From assembly GCA_024123915.1 (NCBI GenBank), contig CP099650.1, forward strand, positions 3,224,001 to 3,288,000: 64,000 nucleotides of DNA, read 5' to 3'. The stretch's first letter is position 1, and each line of letters begins with the position of its first letter. The notes beneath the pieces were generated by a model, which was not told where the DNA came from, made no database searches, and saw only the letters and a list, made by a program, of their open reading frames with translations. The stretch comes from Oxalobacteraceae bacterium OTU3CAMAD1 (GTDB lineage Bacteria; Pseudomonadota; Gammaproteobacteria; Burkholderiales; Burkholderiaceae_D). The translations under genes were made by a program, and so were the position numbers. Below, piece by piece: positions 35,381 through 43,589 of this stretch.

Positions 35381-36208
35381 ATGGCGGCCGTCTTACCCCA
35401 ACCTTTGGTCAGAAGTACCCGCAAGCCGGCCCGTAAAAGTGCGGGCGGACGGCCGCAGAGCAGCGCGTTCGCGCCATGGATACTGCCGGTGCTGCTGATC
35501 GCCGGCTGGCAGGCGGCCTCGCAACTGGGCTGGCTCTCGAGCCGCATCCTGCCGGAGCCGTGGGCCGTGGCCAAGGCCTTCTGGACGCTCGCGGTATCGG
35601 GCGAATTGTGGGTGCACCTTCGCACCAGCCTGTGGCGGGCCATCAGCGGCTTTGCCATCGGCGCCGGACTCGGTCTGGCGCTTGGCCTGCTGACGGGGAG
35701 CTTCCGCCGCGCTGAAACGCTGCTCGACACCACCTTGCAAATGGTGCGCAACATCCCGGCGCTGGCGTTGATACCGCTGGTGATCCTGTGGTTCGGCATC
35801 GACGAAACGGCCAAGTTGTTCCTGCTGGCGGTGGGCGTATTCTTCCCGGTGTATTTGAACACCTTCCACGGCATCCGTTCGGCCGACCAGGGCTTGATCG
35901 AGATGGCGCGCAGCTATGGCCTGTCCGGCTGGCCGCTGTACCGCGACGTGATCCTGCCGGCCGCGCTGCCGTCGATCCTTGTCGGTGTGCGGTTTTCGCT
36001 GGGTCTCGTATGGGTGCTGCTGATTGTGGCGGAGACGATTTCCGCGCAAGCAGGCATCGGCTACATGACGATGAACGCCCGCGAGTTCCTGCAAACGGAT
36101 GTGGTGCTTGTCGGGATACTGTTATATGCGTTGTTGGGCAAGGCGGCCGACCTGCTGTCGCGCGGCCTGGAAAAGCGCTTCCTGCGCTGGAATCCCGCCT
36201 ACCGCTGA
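35381..36208 (+). CDS. ssuC: Sulfonate ABC transporter permease SsuC
   Basis: A 275-residue permease with about six helices. It contains 'WQAASQLGWLSSRILPEPWAVAKAFWTL' and the cytoplasmic loop 'LIEMARSYGLSGWPLYRDVILPAALPSILVGVRFSLGLVWVLLIVAETI', as in SsuC. A basic N-terminal tail of about 30 residues precedes TM1. ATG is 2 nt after the ssuD stop. Confidence 0.92.
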   Translation: MAAVLPQPLVRSTRKPARKSAGGRPQSSAFAPWILPVLLIAGWQAASQLGWLSSRILPEPWAVAKAFWTLAVSGELWVHLRTSLWRAISGFAIGAGLGLALGLLTGSFRRAETLLDTTLQMVRNIPALALIPLVILWFGIDETAKLFLLAVGVFFPVYLNTFHGIRSADQGLIEMARSYGLSGWPLYRDVILPAALPSILVGVRFSLGLVWVLLIVAETISAQAGIGYMTMNAREFLQTDVVLVGILLYALLGKAADLLSRGLEKRFLRWNPAYR

Positions 36209-36226
36209 TTTGATGGAGTAAATGAG

Positions 36227-37036
36227 ATGAACATTTCGACCGCATTATTCGACGTCCCGGGTCTGTCCAGGGCGAGCAAGCAAAGCACGCCGCCACCGGC
36301 GCCGGCCAAGCGCCAGGGCGTGTCGCTGGCGCTGGACGGTTTGAGCAAATCCTTCGGCGAGCGTGAAGTGTTGAAGGATGTTCGGCTGGAGCTGCATCCC
36401 GGCGAGTTTGTCGCCGTGGTGGGGCGCAGCGGCTGCGGTAAAAGCACCTTGCTGCGGGCGATCGCCGGGTTGGAGACGGCCGACGAGGGCAGTATCGCGA
36501 TCGGCAAGGGAGCCATCGGGGCCAGCATCCGCATCATGTTCCAGGAGGCGCGTCTGCTGCCGTGGAAGACGGTGCTGGAGAATGTGGCGCTTGGGTTGCC
36601 GCGCTCTTTGAACGCGGCGGCGGCGACCTTGTCGACGGTGGGGCTGGCCGAACGCGCCGACGACTGGCCGGCGGAGCTGTCTGGCGGACAGCGGCAGCGC
36701 GTGGCGCTGGCGCGGGCGTTGCTGCATGAGCCGCAGTTGCTGCTGCTCGATGAGCCGCTCGGCGCGCTGGATGCGTTGACGCGCATCGAGATGCAGCAAC
36801 TGATCGAGGCGTTGTGGTTGCAGCGCGGGTTCACGGCAGTACTGGTGACGCACGATGTGCAGGAGGCGCTGGCCCTGGCCGATCGCGTGGTGCTGATCGA
36901 GGATGGGCGCATCACGCTGGATTTGAAGGTGGATTTGCCGCGTCCACGGGCGAGGGGGAATGCGGCCTTCGCGGCGCTTGAGCAGCGGTTGTTGGGTAGT
37001 ATCCTGCATCATCCTTCCGCGCAGGCGGCGGCATAA
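36227..37036 (+). CDS. ssuB: Sulfonate ABC transporter ATPase SsuB
   Basis: A 269-residue ATPase with Walker A '[17 protein letters not shown]', '[20 protein letters not shown]' (Q-loop, SsuB/TauB wording), the signature '[19 protein letters not shown]' and Walker B '[16 protein letters not shown]'. A 25-residue Pro/Ala-rich extension precedes the domain, as in several betaproteobacterial SsuB. Last gene of the ssuEADCB unit; a BIME-like repeat follows 10 bp after the stop. Confidence 0.93.
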   Translation: MNISTALFDVPGLSRASKQSTPPPAPAKRQGVSLALDGLSKSFGEREVLKDVRLELHPGEFVAVVGRSGCGKSTLLRAIAGLETADEGSIAIGKGAIGASIRIMFQEARLLPWKTVLENVALGLPRSLNAAAATLSTVGLAERADDWPAELSGGQRQRVALARALLHEPQLLLLDEPLGALDALTRIEMQQLIEALWLQRGFTAVLVTHDVQEALALADRVVLIEDGRITLDLKVDLPRPRARGNAAFAALEQRLLGSILHHPSAQAAA

Positions 37037-37045
37037 CTCTGGAGA

Positions 37046-37139
37046 CACGTAGGGCGGATTAGGCGGAACGCCGTAATCCGCCATTTACGAGCCGCCGACG
37101 GAACATGGCGGATTACGCTTCGCTAATCCGCCCTACGTA
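37046..37139. repeat. BIME-like palindromic repeat, copy 4
   Basis: Same arms and core orientation as copy 2; the final base of the right arm has mutated (CTACGTA). The 37.04-37.40 kb gap otherwise holds only the leader and promoter of the YceI gene. Confidence 0.9.
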
Positions 37140-37290
37140 TCCCCTCGAGGGAGCGCAAGACTCCACACGATTTCACGCCATTCCACGATACCCCGGAGAC
37201 CAGTCTCCTACTCCGCCTTTTGGCCGATTCGCCTCCCTCCAAACTCCGCTATGATCGATTTTATCGATAGTAACGCGGTAAATTTTTCGT

Positions 37291-37319
37291 TTTACAACTT
37301 TAGATGTCGCGAGCATAAT
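37291..37319 (+). promoter_or_regulatory. Sigma-70 promoter of the YceI-family gene
   Basis: TTTACA (37291) and CATAAT (37314) are separated by 17 bp, each one mismatch from consensus, giving a leader of about 78 nt before ATG 37404. Confidence 0.55.
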
Positions 37320-37403
37320 CGTTCGCACTCGAGAACATTAACGGGCTGACAAAACCGGCCCCGTCCTGCTCTCATCCGTATGTCAACATTCTGGAGTTCT
37401 ACA

Positions 37404-37970
37404 ATGAAAAAAATCTTTGCCCTGCTCGTCGCCGCTGGTATCTCGATGTCCGCCGTGGCCGCACCGGAGACGTTCTCGTCCGATGCCAACCACACCTTCT
37501 CGAGCTTCACGTATAGCCACTTCGGCTACTCGCTGCAGACGAGCCGCTTCAACAACACCAGCGCCAAGATCACGATCGACCGCGCCGCCAAGACCGGCTC
37601 GGTGGAAGCGACCATCGACACCAAATCGGTCGATACCGGCTCGAAACTGTTCGACCAGCACATCCAGGGCGAGGATTTCCTCGACACCGCCAAGTTCCCG
37701 ACCATCACCTACAAGTCGACCAAGGTCAACTTCAAGGGCGACGCTCCGTCGACCATCGAAGGCAACCTGACCGTCAAGGGCGTCACCAAGCCGGTGACCC
37801 TGACCGTGACCGGCTTCAAGTGCATGGATCACCCGATGATGAAGAAGATGGCTTGCGGCGCCAACGCCACCGCCACCATCAAGCGTACCGAATTTAACGC
37901 AGGCAAATACGCACCGAACGTCGGCGACGACGTAACCCTGACCTTCGCGGTCGAAGCCATCAAGGACTAA
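37404..37970 (+). CDS. YceI-family periplasmic lipid-binding (lipocalin-like) protein
   Basis: A 188-residue secreted protein with the signal peptide 'MKKIFALLVAAGISMSAVAA'. The YceI beta-barrel follows: 'DANHTFSSFTYSHFGYSLQTSRFNNTSAKITID', 'SKLFDQHIQGEDFLDTAKFPTITYKS' and 'GNLTVKGVTKPVTLTVTGF'. YceI proteins bind polyisoprenoids or similar lipids in the periplasm. A Cys-Met-rich loop 'KCMDHPMMKKMACGAN', present in many homologues, may form a disulfide. It has its own promoter and terminator. Confidence 0.92.
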   Translation: MKKIFALLVAAGISMSAVAAPETFSSDANHTFSSFTYSHFGYSLQTSRFNNTSAKITIDRAAKTGSVEATIDTKSVDTGSKLFDQHIQGEDFLDTAKFPTITYKSTKVNFKGDAPSTIEGNLTVKGVTKPVTLTVTGFKCMDHPMMKKMACGANATATIKRTEFNAGKYAPNVGDDVTLTFAVEAIKD

Positions 37971-38007
37971 TCGAACCGGGCTCGCTCGATTCGTTGGCCT
38001 GTGATGT

Positions 38008-38050
38008 GGGCCGGCGCGGTATTCGTTCCGCGCCGGCCCATTATTTTTTA
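38008..38050 (+). terminator. Rho-independent terminator after the YceI gene
   Basis: GGGCCGGCGCGG (38008-38019) pairs perfectly with CCGCGCCGGCCC (38028-38039), followed by a T-rich run. It stops only 12 bp before the next start codon, so the amidohydrolase gene probably depends partly on readthrough. Confidence 0.85.
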
Positions 38051-38061
38051 GGAGTAGTACG

Positions 38062-39837
38062 ATGAAATTGAAGCAGCTCGCTTTTGCAGTCACCCTGATC
38101 CACGCCGCCGGCCTGTCCACCCTGGCGCAGGCGGCCACGGATCTGATCATCACCAATGGCAAGATCGCGACGATGACGAAAGAGGGCGCCTTCGCCCAGG
38201 CGCTGGCCATCAAGGACGGCAAGATCGAGGCCGTCGGCAGCAATGCCAGCATCCTCAAACTCAAATCGGCCAACACCCAGTTGATCGACGCCGGCGGCAA
38301 GACCGTCATTCCCGGCCTTAACGATTCCCACCTGCACATCATCCGTGAGGGCCTGAACTACAACGCCGAGCTGCGCTGGGACGGCGTGACATCGCTGAAG
38401 AAGGCGCTGCAAATGCTCAAGGAGCAGGCCGCGCGCACGCCGGACGGCGCCTGGGTCAAGGTCGTGGGCGGCTGGAACGAATTCCAGTTCGAGGAAAAGC
38501 GCCTGCCGACCCTGGCGGAAATCAACGAGGCGGTGCCGGACAAGCCGGTGTTCCTGCTGTACCTGTATGGCCTGGGCTTCCTCAACCAGAAGGGTATCAC
38601 CACCCTCGGCTACAACGCCGACACCAAGTACAAGGACGGCGTGGTCGAACTGGGCGCGGACGGCAAGCCCACCGGCCTGCTGATCGCCAAGCCGAACGCA
38701 ATGATCCTGTACACCACGCTGGCCAAGACCAACGTGCTGCCGCGCGAGCAACAGATCAATTCCACACAGCAGTACTACAACGAACTGAACCGCCTTGGCG
38801 TGACCAGCGCCATCGATGCCGGCGGCGGTGGGCAGGCGTATCCGGACGATTACGCGGTCAGCCTGGAGCTGGCCAAGAACGGCAAGTTGACGGTGCGCAC
38901 ATCCTATTACCTGTTCGCGCAAAAGCCGGGCAAGGAGCTGGAGGACTACCAGCGCTGGCTGACGCAGACCAAGCCGGACAAGAATGATCACCTGTTCTAC
39001 GCCAATGGTTACAACACCGAGGGCGGTGGCGAGAACCTGGTGTGGAGCGCGGCCGACTTCGAGAACTTCCTGGAGCCGCGTCCGGAGATGCCGGCGCACA
39101 TGGAGAGCGAACTGGAACCGGTGCTGCGCCTGCTGATCAAGAACCGCTGGCCGTTCCGCATCCATGCGACCTATGACGAGAGCATCGACCGCGATCTGGC
39201 CGTGATCGAAAAGGTCAACAAGGATACGCCGCTGAACGGTCTGCGCTGGTTCTTCGACCATGCCGAAACCATCAGCGACAAGCAATTGGCGCGCGTGAAG
39301 GCGCTGGGCGGCGGTATCGCCGTGCAGAACCGCATGTACTTCCAGGGCGAGCTGTACTGGAAGCAGTACGGCGCGCAAACCCGTCAGATGCCGCCGATCA
39401 AGAAGATGCTGGAGATGAAAATTCCGGTGGGGTTGGGCACGGACGGCACGCGCGTCAGCAGCTACGGGCCGTGGCCGTCGATCTACTGGGCGGTGACAGG
39501 CAAGACGGCGGGTGGTCTGAGTCTGTGGCAGCCGGGTGACGTGCTGAGCCGTTATCAGGCGCTCAAGCTGATGACGCAGGGCAGTGCGTGGATGAGTGGC
39601 GAAGAGAAACTCAAGGGCACGCTGGCCAAGGGCCAGTACGCCGATGTAGTGATCTTGCCGCAGGATTATTTCTCGATGGATGTCGAGAAGATCAAGAACC
39701 TGGAGAGCAGCCTGACCATCGTCAACGGCAAGGTGGTGTACGCCGCGCCGGAGTACAAGCAATTGGCGCCAGCCATGCCCGAGGTGCAGCCGGAGTGGAG
39801 CCCTGTCAAGTATTACGGCGGGTACCAGAACAAATAA
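38062..39837 (+). CDS. Periplasmic metal-dependent amidohydrolase (YtcJ-like)
   Basis: A 591-residue protein with a signal peptide (residues 1-24, 'STLAQA'). The amidohydrolase composite domain is 'DLIITNGKIATMTKEGAFAQALAIKDGKIEAVG', followed by the metal motif 'VIPGLNDSHLHI' (HxH, about residue 92). Further ligand blocks are 'FRIHATYDES', 'FDHAETISDKQLARVKALG' and 'VGLGTDGTRVSSYGPWPSIYWAVTGK', and the last is typical of the YtcJ/AAH subtype 'amidohydrolase_3'. It hydrolyses an unknown amide or imide in the periplasm. A GGAG ribosome site lies 8 nt before the start. Confidence 0.87.
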   Translation: MKLKQLAFAVTLIHAAGLSTLAQAATDLIITNGKIATMTKEGAFAQALAIKDGKIEAVGSNASILKLKSANTQLIDAGGKTVIPGLNDSHLHIIREGLNYNAELRWDGVTSLKKALQMLKEQAARTPDGAWVKVVGGWNEFQFEEKRLPTLAEINEAVPDKPVFLLYLYGLGFLNQKGITTLGYNADTKYKDGVVELGADGKPTGLLIAKPNAMILYTTLAKTNVLPREQQINSTQQYYNELNRLGVTSAIDAGGGGQAYPDDYAVSLELAKNGKLTVRTSYYLFAQKPGKELEDYQRWLTQTKPDKNDHLFYANGYNTEGGGENLVWSAADFENFLEPRPEMPAHMESELEPVLRLLIKNRWPFRIHATYDESIDRDLAVIEKVNKDTPLNGLRWFFDHAETISDKQLARVKALGGGIAVQNRMYFQGELYWKQYGAQTRQMPPIKKMLEMKIPVGLGTDGTRVSSYGPWPSIYWAVTGKTAGGLSLWQPGDVLSRYQALKLMTQGSAWMSGEEKLKGTLAKGQYADVVILPQDYFSMDVEKIKNLESSLTIVNGKVVYAAPEYKQLAPAMPEVQPEWSPVKYYGGYQNK

Positions 39838-39969
39838 CCCGTTAGTCGAACTTGGAGCCACCGTAGAGATACATGGAGCGGATCAGCTGTACTGGTTCAG
39901 ACTTGAGCTGGCACAGCTGCCCCACGACCGGCCGCTTCCGCCCCAAGCGGACGTTTTGAAGCAAACTCG

Positions 39970-40332
39970 TCATGTCCGATCGGCGCTTGCCGATCCCATC
40001 AGCAATTTCAGCGCGCCATACCCCAAACCCACAAAAATCGTCGTGAGCAGAGTCATACCCAGGCACTGAACGCCAAGCGACACCGGGTTGGATGACCACG
40101 ATTGACAGCGGTACCGAGGTCTGCATATCTCGCCTTCGACAACAATCGCATACAGATCTTTTCCAACCCAAACCGCAAGCGCGATAGATGCCAATAACAC
40201 AACAACCGACACTACCGCAGGCATGCCGGATGGGACTGGCTGATCCCCCGGCGTCGATCGCGACGGAGCGTTAGCGCTCGGATTGGCTGGCTTGGGCGTG
40301 GACAAGCGATTTCGGTGCTTCTTTCTGGACAT
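39970..40332 (-). CDS. Hypothetical two-helix membrane protein
   Basis: A 120-residue protein. A basic, Pro/Ser-rich N-terminal tail of about 38 residues is followed by 'AVVSVVVLLASIALAVWVG', a Cys-containing loop ('EICRPRYRCQS'), and 'LGVQCLGMTLLTTIFVGLGYGALKLLM'. The hydrophobic pattern supports coding. I do not recognise a family. Base composition is less GC-rich than the neighbours. Confidence 0.55.
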   Translation of the reverse strand: MSRKKHRNRLSTPKPANPSANAPSRSTPGDQPVPSGMPAVVSVVVLLASIALAVWVGKDLYAIVVEGEICRPRYRCQSWSSNPVSLGVQCLGMTLLTTIFVGLGYGALKLLMGSASADRT

Positions 40333-40649
40333 AATCTAGATGGGAACTTGCTCATGCGAAAGGTTCGCGCTTTGTCACTGCGGGGCAAAAGTCGTCCCGA
40401 AGCAGCCGTTACTATAACGGTCAGGTGAGCGGAATAACAACAATAAGACCGGTCGCATCACCTATAAAAACAGGAACTGCTTCGGCCGGGCAGAGATGGG
40501 CGCGCGACAATTCCCCTCATATTCTCGCACGCCGCCTCAGCGGCCGGCAGTTTTCACCCGAATAATTGATGAAACGAGGGCGGCGTGGTACTTTATTGAA
40601 AGTCAGTATCCGGTCATATGTGGCAACTGCCAAGTTTTTCGGAGAGATC
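40333..40649. other. Intergenic leader of the GGDEF gene, no recognisable element
   Basis: This AT-richer 317-bp stretch between divergent genes contains no clear promoter, riboswitch fold or repeat that I can identify. A c-di-GMP riboswitch was looked for and not found. Confidence 0.3.
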
Positions 40650-41723
40650 ATGGCTATGACACCAGCTGCCCATCATCCAGTAGACCAGTCCTCGCTGCAT
40701 GAACTGGTCAAGAACTTACGCTGTCGTGCCGAAAATCTGGAGTTGCTCGATAAGCTGGTGTCATCCCTCAAGCAGGAAGTCGAACAGCATCATCATCTAG
40801 CAGACTCTTTAAAGCATAGTTTGCAGTTGGTTCAGCAAGTAGTAGAAGAGCGCGAAGCTTTCTTCAATCTGTCGTTGGACATGCTGTGCATCGCCACGAC
40901 CAGCGGACATTTTCATCGAGTCAATCAGGCATTCGAGCATACACTCGGGTATGCGCAAGGTGAATTGTTGTCCCGAAGTTTCTTTGACTTGGTGCATCCT
41001 GACGACGTTCAAAAGACCCAGCAAGAAGTGCAAAAGCTGCGGACGGGCATCGATACCATCAGCTTTGACAATCGCTATCGACACAAGAATGGCGAATATC
41101 GCTGGTTAAACTGGACCACACCGGCACCGGCCCCTGGATCTCAATTCCTCTACGCCGTGGCGCGGGATATCACTGTGCAGCGTCAACGCGATGAGCGTAC
41201 GCTGTTTTTGGCATCGCATGATGACCTGACCGGCTTGGCCAATCGCTGGCGCTTTAACGAAGAACTGGAAGCGAGCTTCGCCAGGCTGAGGCGCGATGCG
41301 AGCAGAACGTTCGCGGTGCTGGTGCTGGATCTGGATAAGTTCAAGCCCATCAATGACACCAATGGTCACCAGGCTGGCGATCTCGTGTTGCGAACGGTCG
41401 GCGACCGTCTCAGCGCGATCAAAAGAGAAACGGATATTCTATGTCGCTTGGGCGGTGATGAATTTGCGTTGCTTTCGCCCGATGCCGACGTGGGCGAAGT
41501 TCATTTGATCGCCGAACGAATGCGCGCGGAAGTACTGCGCCCCATCAACATAGGCGACGTCGAGGTGGCCGTTGATGTCAGTATCGGTGTCGCCATGGCC
41601 ACGCAACATTCCGGAGCGGCGAAGGATGTTCTCAAAATGGCCGATGACGCCATGTATGTGAACAAGCGCAGCAAGGCAGAAAGTGGCGTAGCGGCGAACG
41701 CTGGTACGAATGACAAACCCTGA
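40650..41723 (+). CDS. Diguanylate cyclase, coiled coil-PAS-GGDEF
   Basis: A 357-residue cytoplasmic protein. A helical N-terminal coil (about 20-72) precedes a PAS domain (about 70-178, with 'DYR..KNGEYRWLNWTTPA' PAC-type features) and a GGDEF domain (about 185-345). The active site is an intact GGDEF (268-272), so it should make c-di-GMP from two GTP. An I-site RETD (259-262) lies five residues before it, so product inhibition is expected. ATG 40650 is chosen for its GGAGA ribosome site; an in-frame ATG at 40566 lacks one. Base composition differs from neighbours. No EAL domain. Confidence 0.88.
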   Translation: MAMTPAAHHPVDQSSLHELVKNLRCRAENLELLDKLVSSLKQEVEQHHHLADSLKHSLQLVQQVVEEREAFFNLSLDMLCIATTSGHFHRVNQAFEHTLGYAQGELLSRSFFDLVHPDDVQKTQQEVQKLRTGIDTISFDNRYRHKNGEYRWLNWTTPAPAPGSQFLYAVARDITVQRQRDERTLFLASHDDLTGLANRWRFNEELEASFARLRRDASRTFAVLVLDLDKFKPINDTNGHQAGDLVLRTVGDRLSAIKRETDILCRLGGDEFALLSPDADVGEVHLIAERMRAEVLRPINIGDVEVAVDVSIGVAMATQHSGAAKDVLKMADDAMYVNKRSKAESGVAANAGTNDKP

Positions 41724-41774
41724 GAATGTTAGGGTTGGCCAGCGCCCGCGCGTCGGCGATGAAGGCCTGCTAAC

Positions 41775-42362
41775 TCACACCAGTCCATACCATCCGAGCG
41801 CTGCGCCCGCACCCAGCAGCCACAGCAAATGCAGCTTGGTGCGCCAGATGATGACACCAGCGACCACCGACAACAGCCACAACGGCCAGTCGGTGGTCCA
41901 GTCGCTGTTGGCGCTGCCCAAGATGATCCCCACGGACACCATCAATCCCACCACCACCGGCGTCATGCCTTGCTTGAACGCCCGCACACCCAGCAGCTCG
42001 CGATTGCGATGCCCCCAGCGCGCCGCCAGATAAGTCAAGGTGGTGCTCGGCAGCAGAACGCCGAACATCGTTACCGCCACCCCGGCAAACGCCGCCGTAT
42101 AGCTGCCGGCGTTCAACCCCACGTTCCAGCCCATCAACGCGACGAATAGCACGTTCGGCCCCGGCGCGGCCTGGGCGATGGCGATCGAGTCGTTGAATTG
42201 CGATTGCGTCAGCCAATGGTGCTCCTCGACCAGAAACCGGTGCATCTCCGACGTGGTCGAAATCGCGCCGCCGATCGATAGCAGCGACAACAGCATGTAA
42301 TGGCCGAACAGGTTCAGCCAGTCGCTGAAGCTTAAAACGATATGGATAGGCGCCGCGCTCAT
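41775..42362 (-). CDS. Chromate transporter ChrA, short form, second half
   Basis: A 195-residue membrane protein of the CHR family, one of a pair. Motifs are 'LLSLLSIGGAISTTSEMHRFLVEEHHWLTQSQFNDSIAIAQAAPGPNVLFVALMGW', with the CHR signature 'A..PGP', and a later TM bundle. Short-chain CHR proteins act in pairs (chr1/chr2) to export chromate or sulfate-like anions. The start overlaps the upstream partner by 4 nt (ATGA). Confidence 0.88.
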   Translation of the reverse strand: MSAAPIHIVLSFSDWLNLFGHYMLLSLLSIGGAISTTSEMHRFLVEEHHWLTQSQFNDSIAIAQAAPGPNVLFVALMGWNVGLNAGSYTAAFAGVAVTMFGVLLPSTTLTYLAARWGHRNRELLGVRAFKQGMTPVVVGLMVSVGIILGSANSDWTTDWPLWLLSVVAGVIIWRTKLHLLWLLGAGAALGWYGLV

Positions 42363-42937
42363 GGCAACTTTGCTTTCATGGTGCGGTAGGTCAAGGTGAC
42401 GGCGATGCTGCCGAGGATCAGCAAGGTGTAGGCCAGCGGCAAGCGCATGACCACGACAAAGCCGACGCACAGCACGGCGATCAGTCCAGTGAGCCACATC
42501 GGCAGCGGATGCTTGCGCAGCGCCGAGGCCAGTTTCACGCCGGTTGCGGCGATCATGCCCGCCGACACCGCCGCCATGCCGCGCAGCGCGCCGGCCACGC
42601 CCGGATGGTTGGCGTATTGCGCATGCAGCAGCGCCAGGCACAGCACGACCATCAGTGGCACCGTCAGCATGCCCGCCAGCGCCGTCATGGCGCCGCGCAG
42701 GCCGTAGTAGCGGCTGCCGATCATCAGCGACAGGTTGACGACGTTAGGACCCGGCATGATTTGGGCGACCGCCCAGTCCTCGACAAACTCTTCCTGCGTC
42801 AGCCAGCGCTTGCGCTCGACCATCTCGCGCTGAACGACCGCGAGCACGCCGCCGAAGCCTTGCAAGGCCAAGACGGTGAACGATAGGAACAAATCAAACA
42901 GCGAAGTGGGGCGGGCGCGCGGCGTCTCTGGAGTCAT
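42359..42937 (-). CDS. Chromate transporter ChrA, short form, first half
   Basis: A 192-residue partner of the preceding gene. It starts with 'LFDLFLSFTVLALQGFGGVLAVVQREMVERKRWLTQEEFVEDWAVAQIMPGPNVVNLSLMIG', the CHR signature 'Q..PGPN'. The two halves have opposite predicted topology in characterised pairs. It is transcribed first and coupled to the second. Confidence 0.88.
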   Translation of the reverse strand: MTPETPRARPTSLFDLFLSFTVLALQGFGGVLAVVQREMVERKRWLTQEEFVEDWAVAQIMPGPNVVNLSLMIGSRYYGLRGAMTALAGMLTVPLMVVLCLALLHAQYANHPGVAGALRGMAAVSAGMIAATGVKLASALRKHPLPMWLTGLIAVLCVGFVVVMRLPLAYTLLILGSIAVTLTYRTMKAKLP

Positions 42938-43068
42938 CCGTTTATTATCGCCCCGGTTATTGCCTTGTGTCTATTGCGTTCAGTACGAGCAATATTTTAA
43001 TTTCGGAATGATAGGAACCTGACATTGACTTCGGGTCGCCGTCGCTCATACTCTCGTTGCACGTCACT

Positions 43069-43082
43069 TTGATCGGGATCAA
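43069..43082. promoter_or_regulatory. Perfect FNR/Anr consensus box
   Basis: TTGATCGGGATCAA matches TTGAT-N4-ATCAA exactly. It lies between the chr pair (divergent, start 42937) and a small + strand gene (start 43110). It is only 28 bp from the small gene's ATG, too close for class II activation, so repression or action on the leftward unit is more likely. Confidence 0.55.
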
Positions 43083-43109
43083 ATATCCCTCAACCTCTTG
43101 CAAAGGATC

Positions 43110-43337
43110 ATGATGAACGCACTCCTATCCCCCCGCCTGGAATCCGTTCCTAAAGCAGATTTCAACCAGCAGCGACACGACGAACGAAGCAGCGCCGTCG
43201 TCGAACGTGGCATTACCGTGCAAGCGAGTTTTAACACCATTTGCGCGATCGAATACATGAAGTCCCACAACGTCGCCCCGCAAGTGATCGAACGGGTGCT
43301 GCTGCATCCGGAGCAACGTCGCAAGGAGCATCATTGA
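43110..43337 (+). CDS. Small hypothetical protein next to an FNR box
   Basis: A 75-residue soluble, helical, basic protein. It has 'ERGITVQASFNTICAIEYMKSHNVAPQVIERVLLHPEQRRKEHH', and that C-terminal half looks conserved in style. No signal or membrane segment. A weak AAGGA ribosome site precedes ATG 43110; the next ATG at 43113 is equally possible. No family is recognised. Confidence 0.6.
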   Translation: MMNALLSPRLESVPKADFNQQRHDERSSAVVERGITVQASFNTICAIEYMKSHNVAPQVIERVLLHPEQRRKEHH

Positions 43338-43431
43338 CTCAGGGATGAACCAAGTTTGTGTTTAGTTATGCACACATCATGTTGACAAGAATTTTTTTAA
43401 AAGAATTTCGTGTAACAATCGATGTAACCGT

Positions 43432-43563
43432 AAGTCGTTGATTTCCAAGGGCTTTAATTTTGCCTTTTGGATGGGCAGTTTGTAGAAAACCGCGTCGTTA
43501 CAGGCTTCCCGCATTGTCAATGGGGTGTTGTCCACATAGATATCCACAGAGGCTGTGGATATC
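43432..43563. repeat. 132-bp element A with DnaA-box-like motifs
   Basis: It contains TTGTCCACA (43528), ATATCCACA (43540) and inverted TGTGGATAT (43554). The last two are the arms GATATCCACAG and CTGTGGATATC of an 11-bp perfect inverted repeat with a 3-nt spacer. It aligns without gaps to 44671-44802 at about two thirds identity by hand count (87 of 132). An AT-rich flank (43381-43431) lies to its left. It is between convergent gene ends. Confidence 0.65.
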
Positions 43564-43589
43564 CAAAAAAGTGCTTAACAATCCGTAAC

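Noticed and set aside
39842-40171. A 109-codon minus-strand frame
   Set aside because: It overlaps the better-supported two-helix membrane protein at 39970-40332 in another frame and has no protein-like pattern.
40333-40649. A c-di-GMP or other riboswitch in the leader of the GGDEF gene
   Set aside because: No conserved riboswitch core or paired architecture could be recognised by reading.
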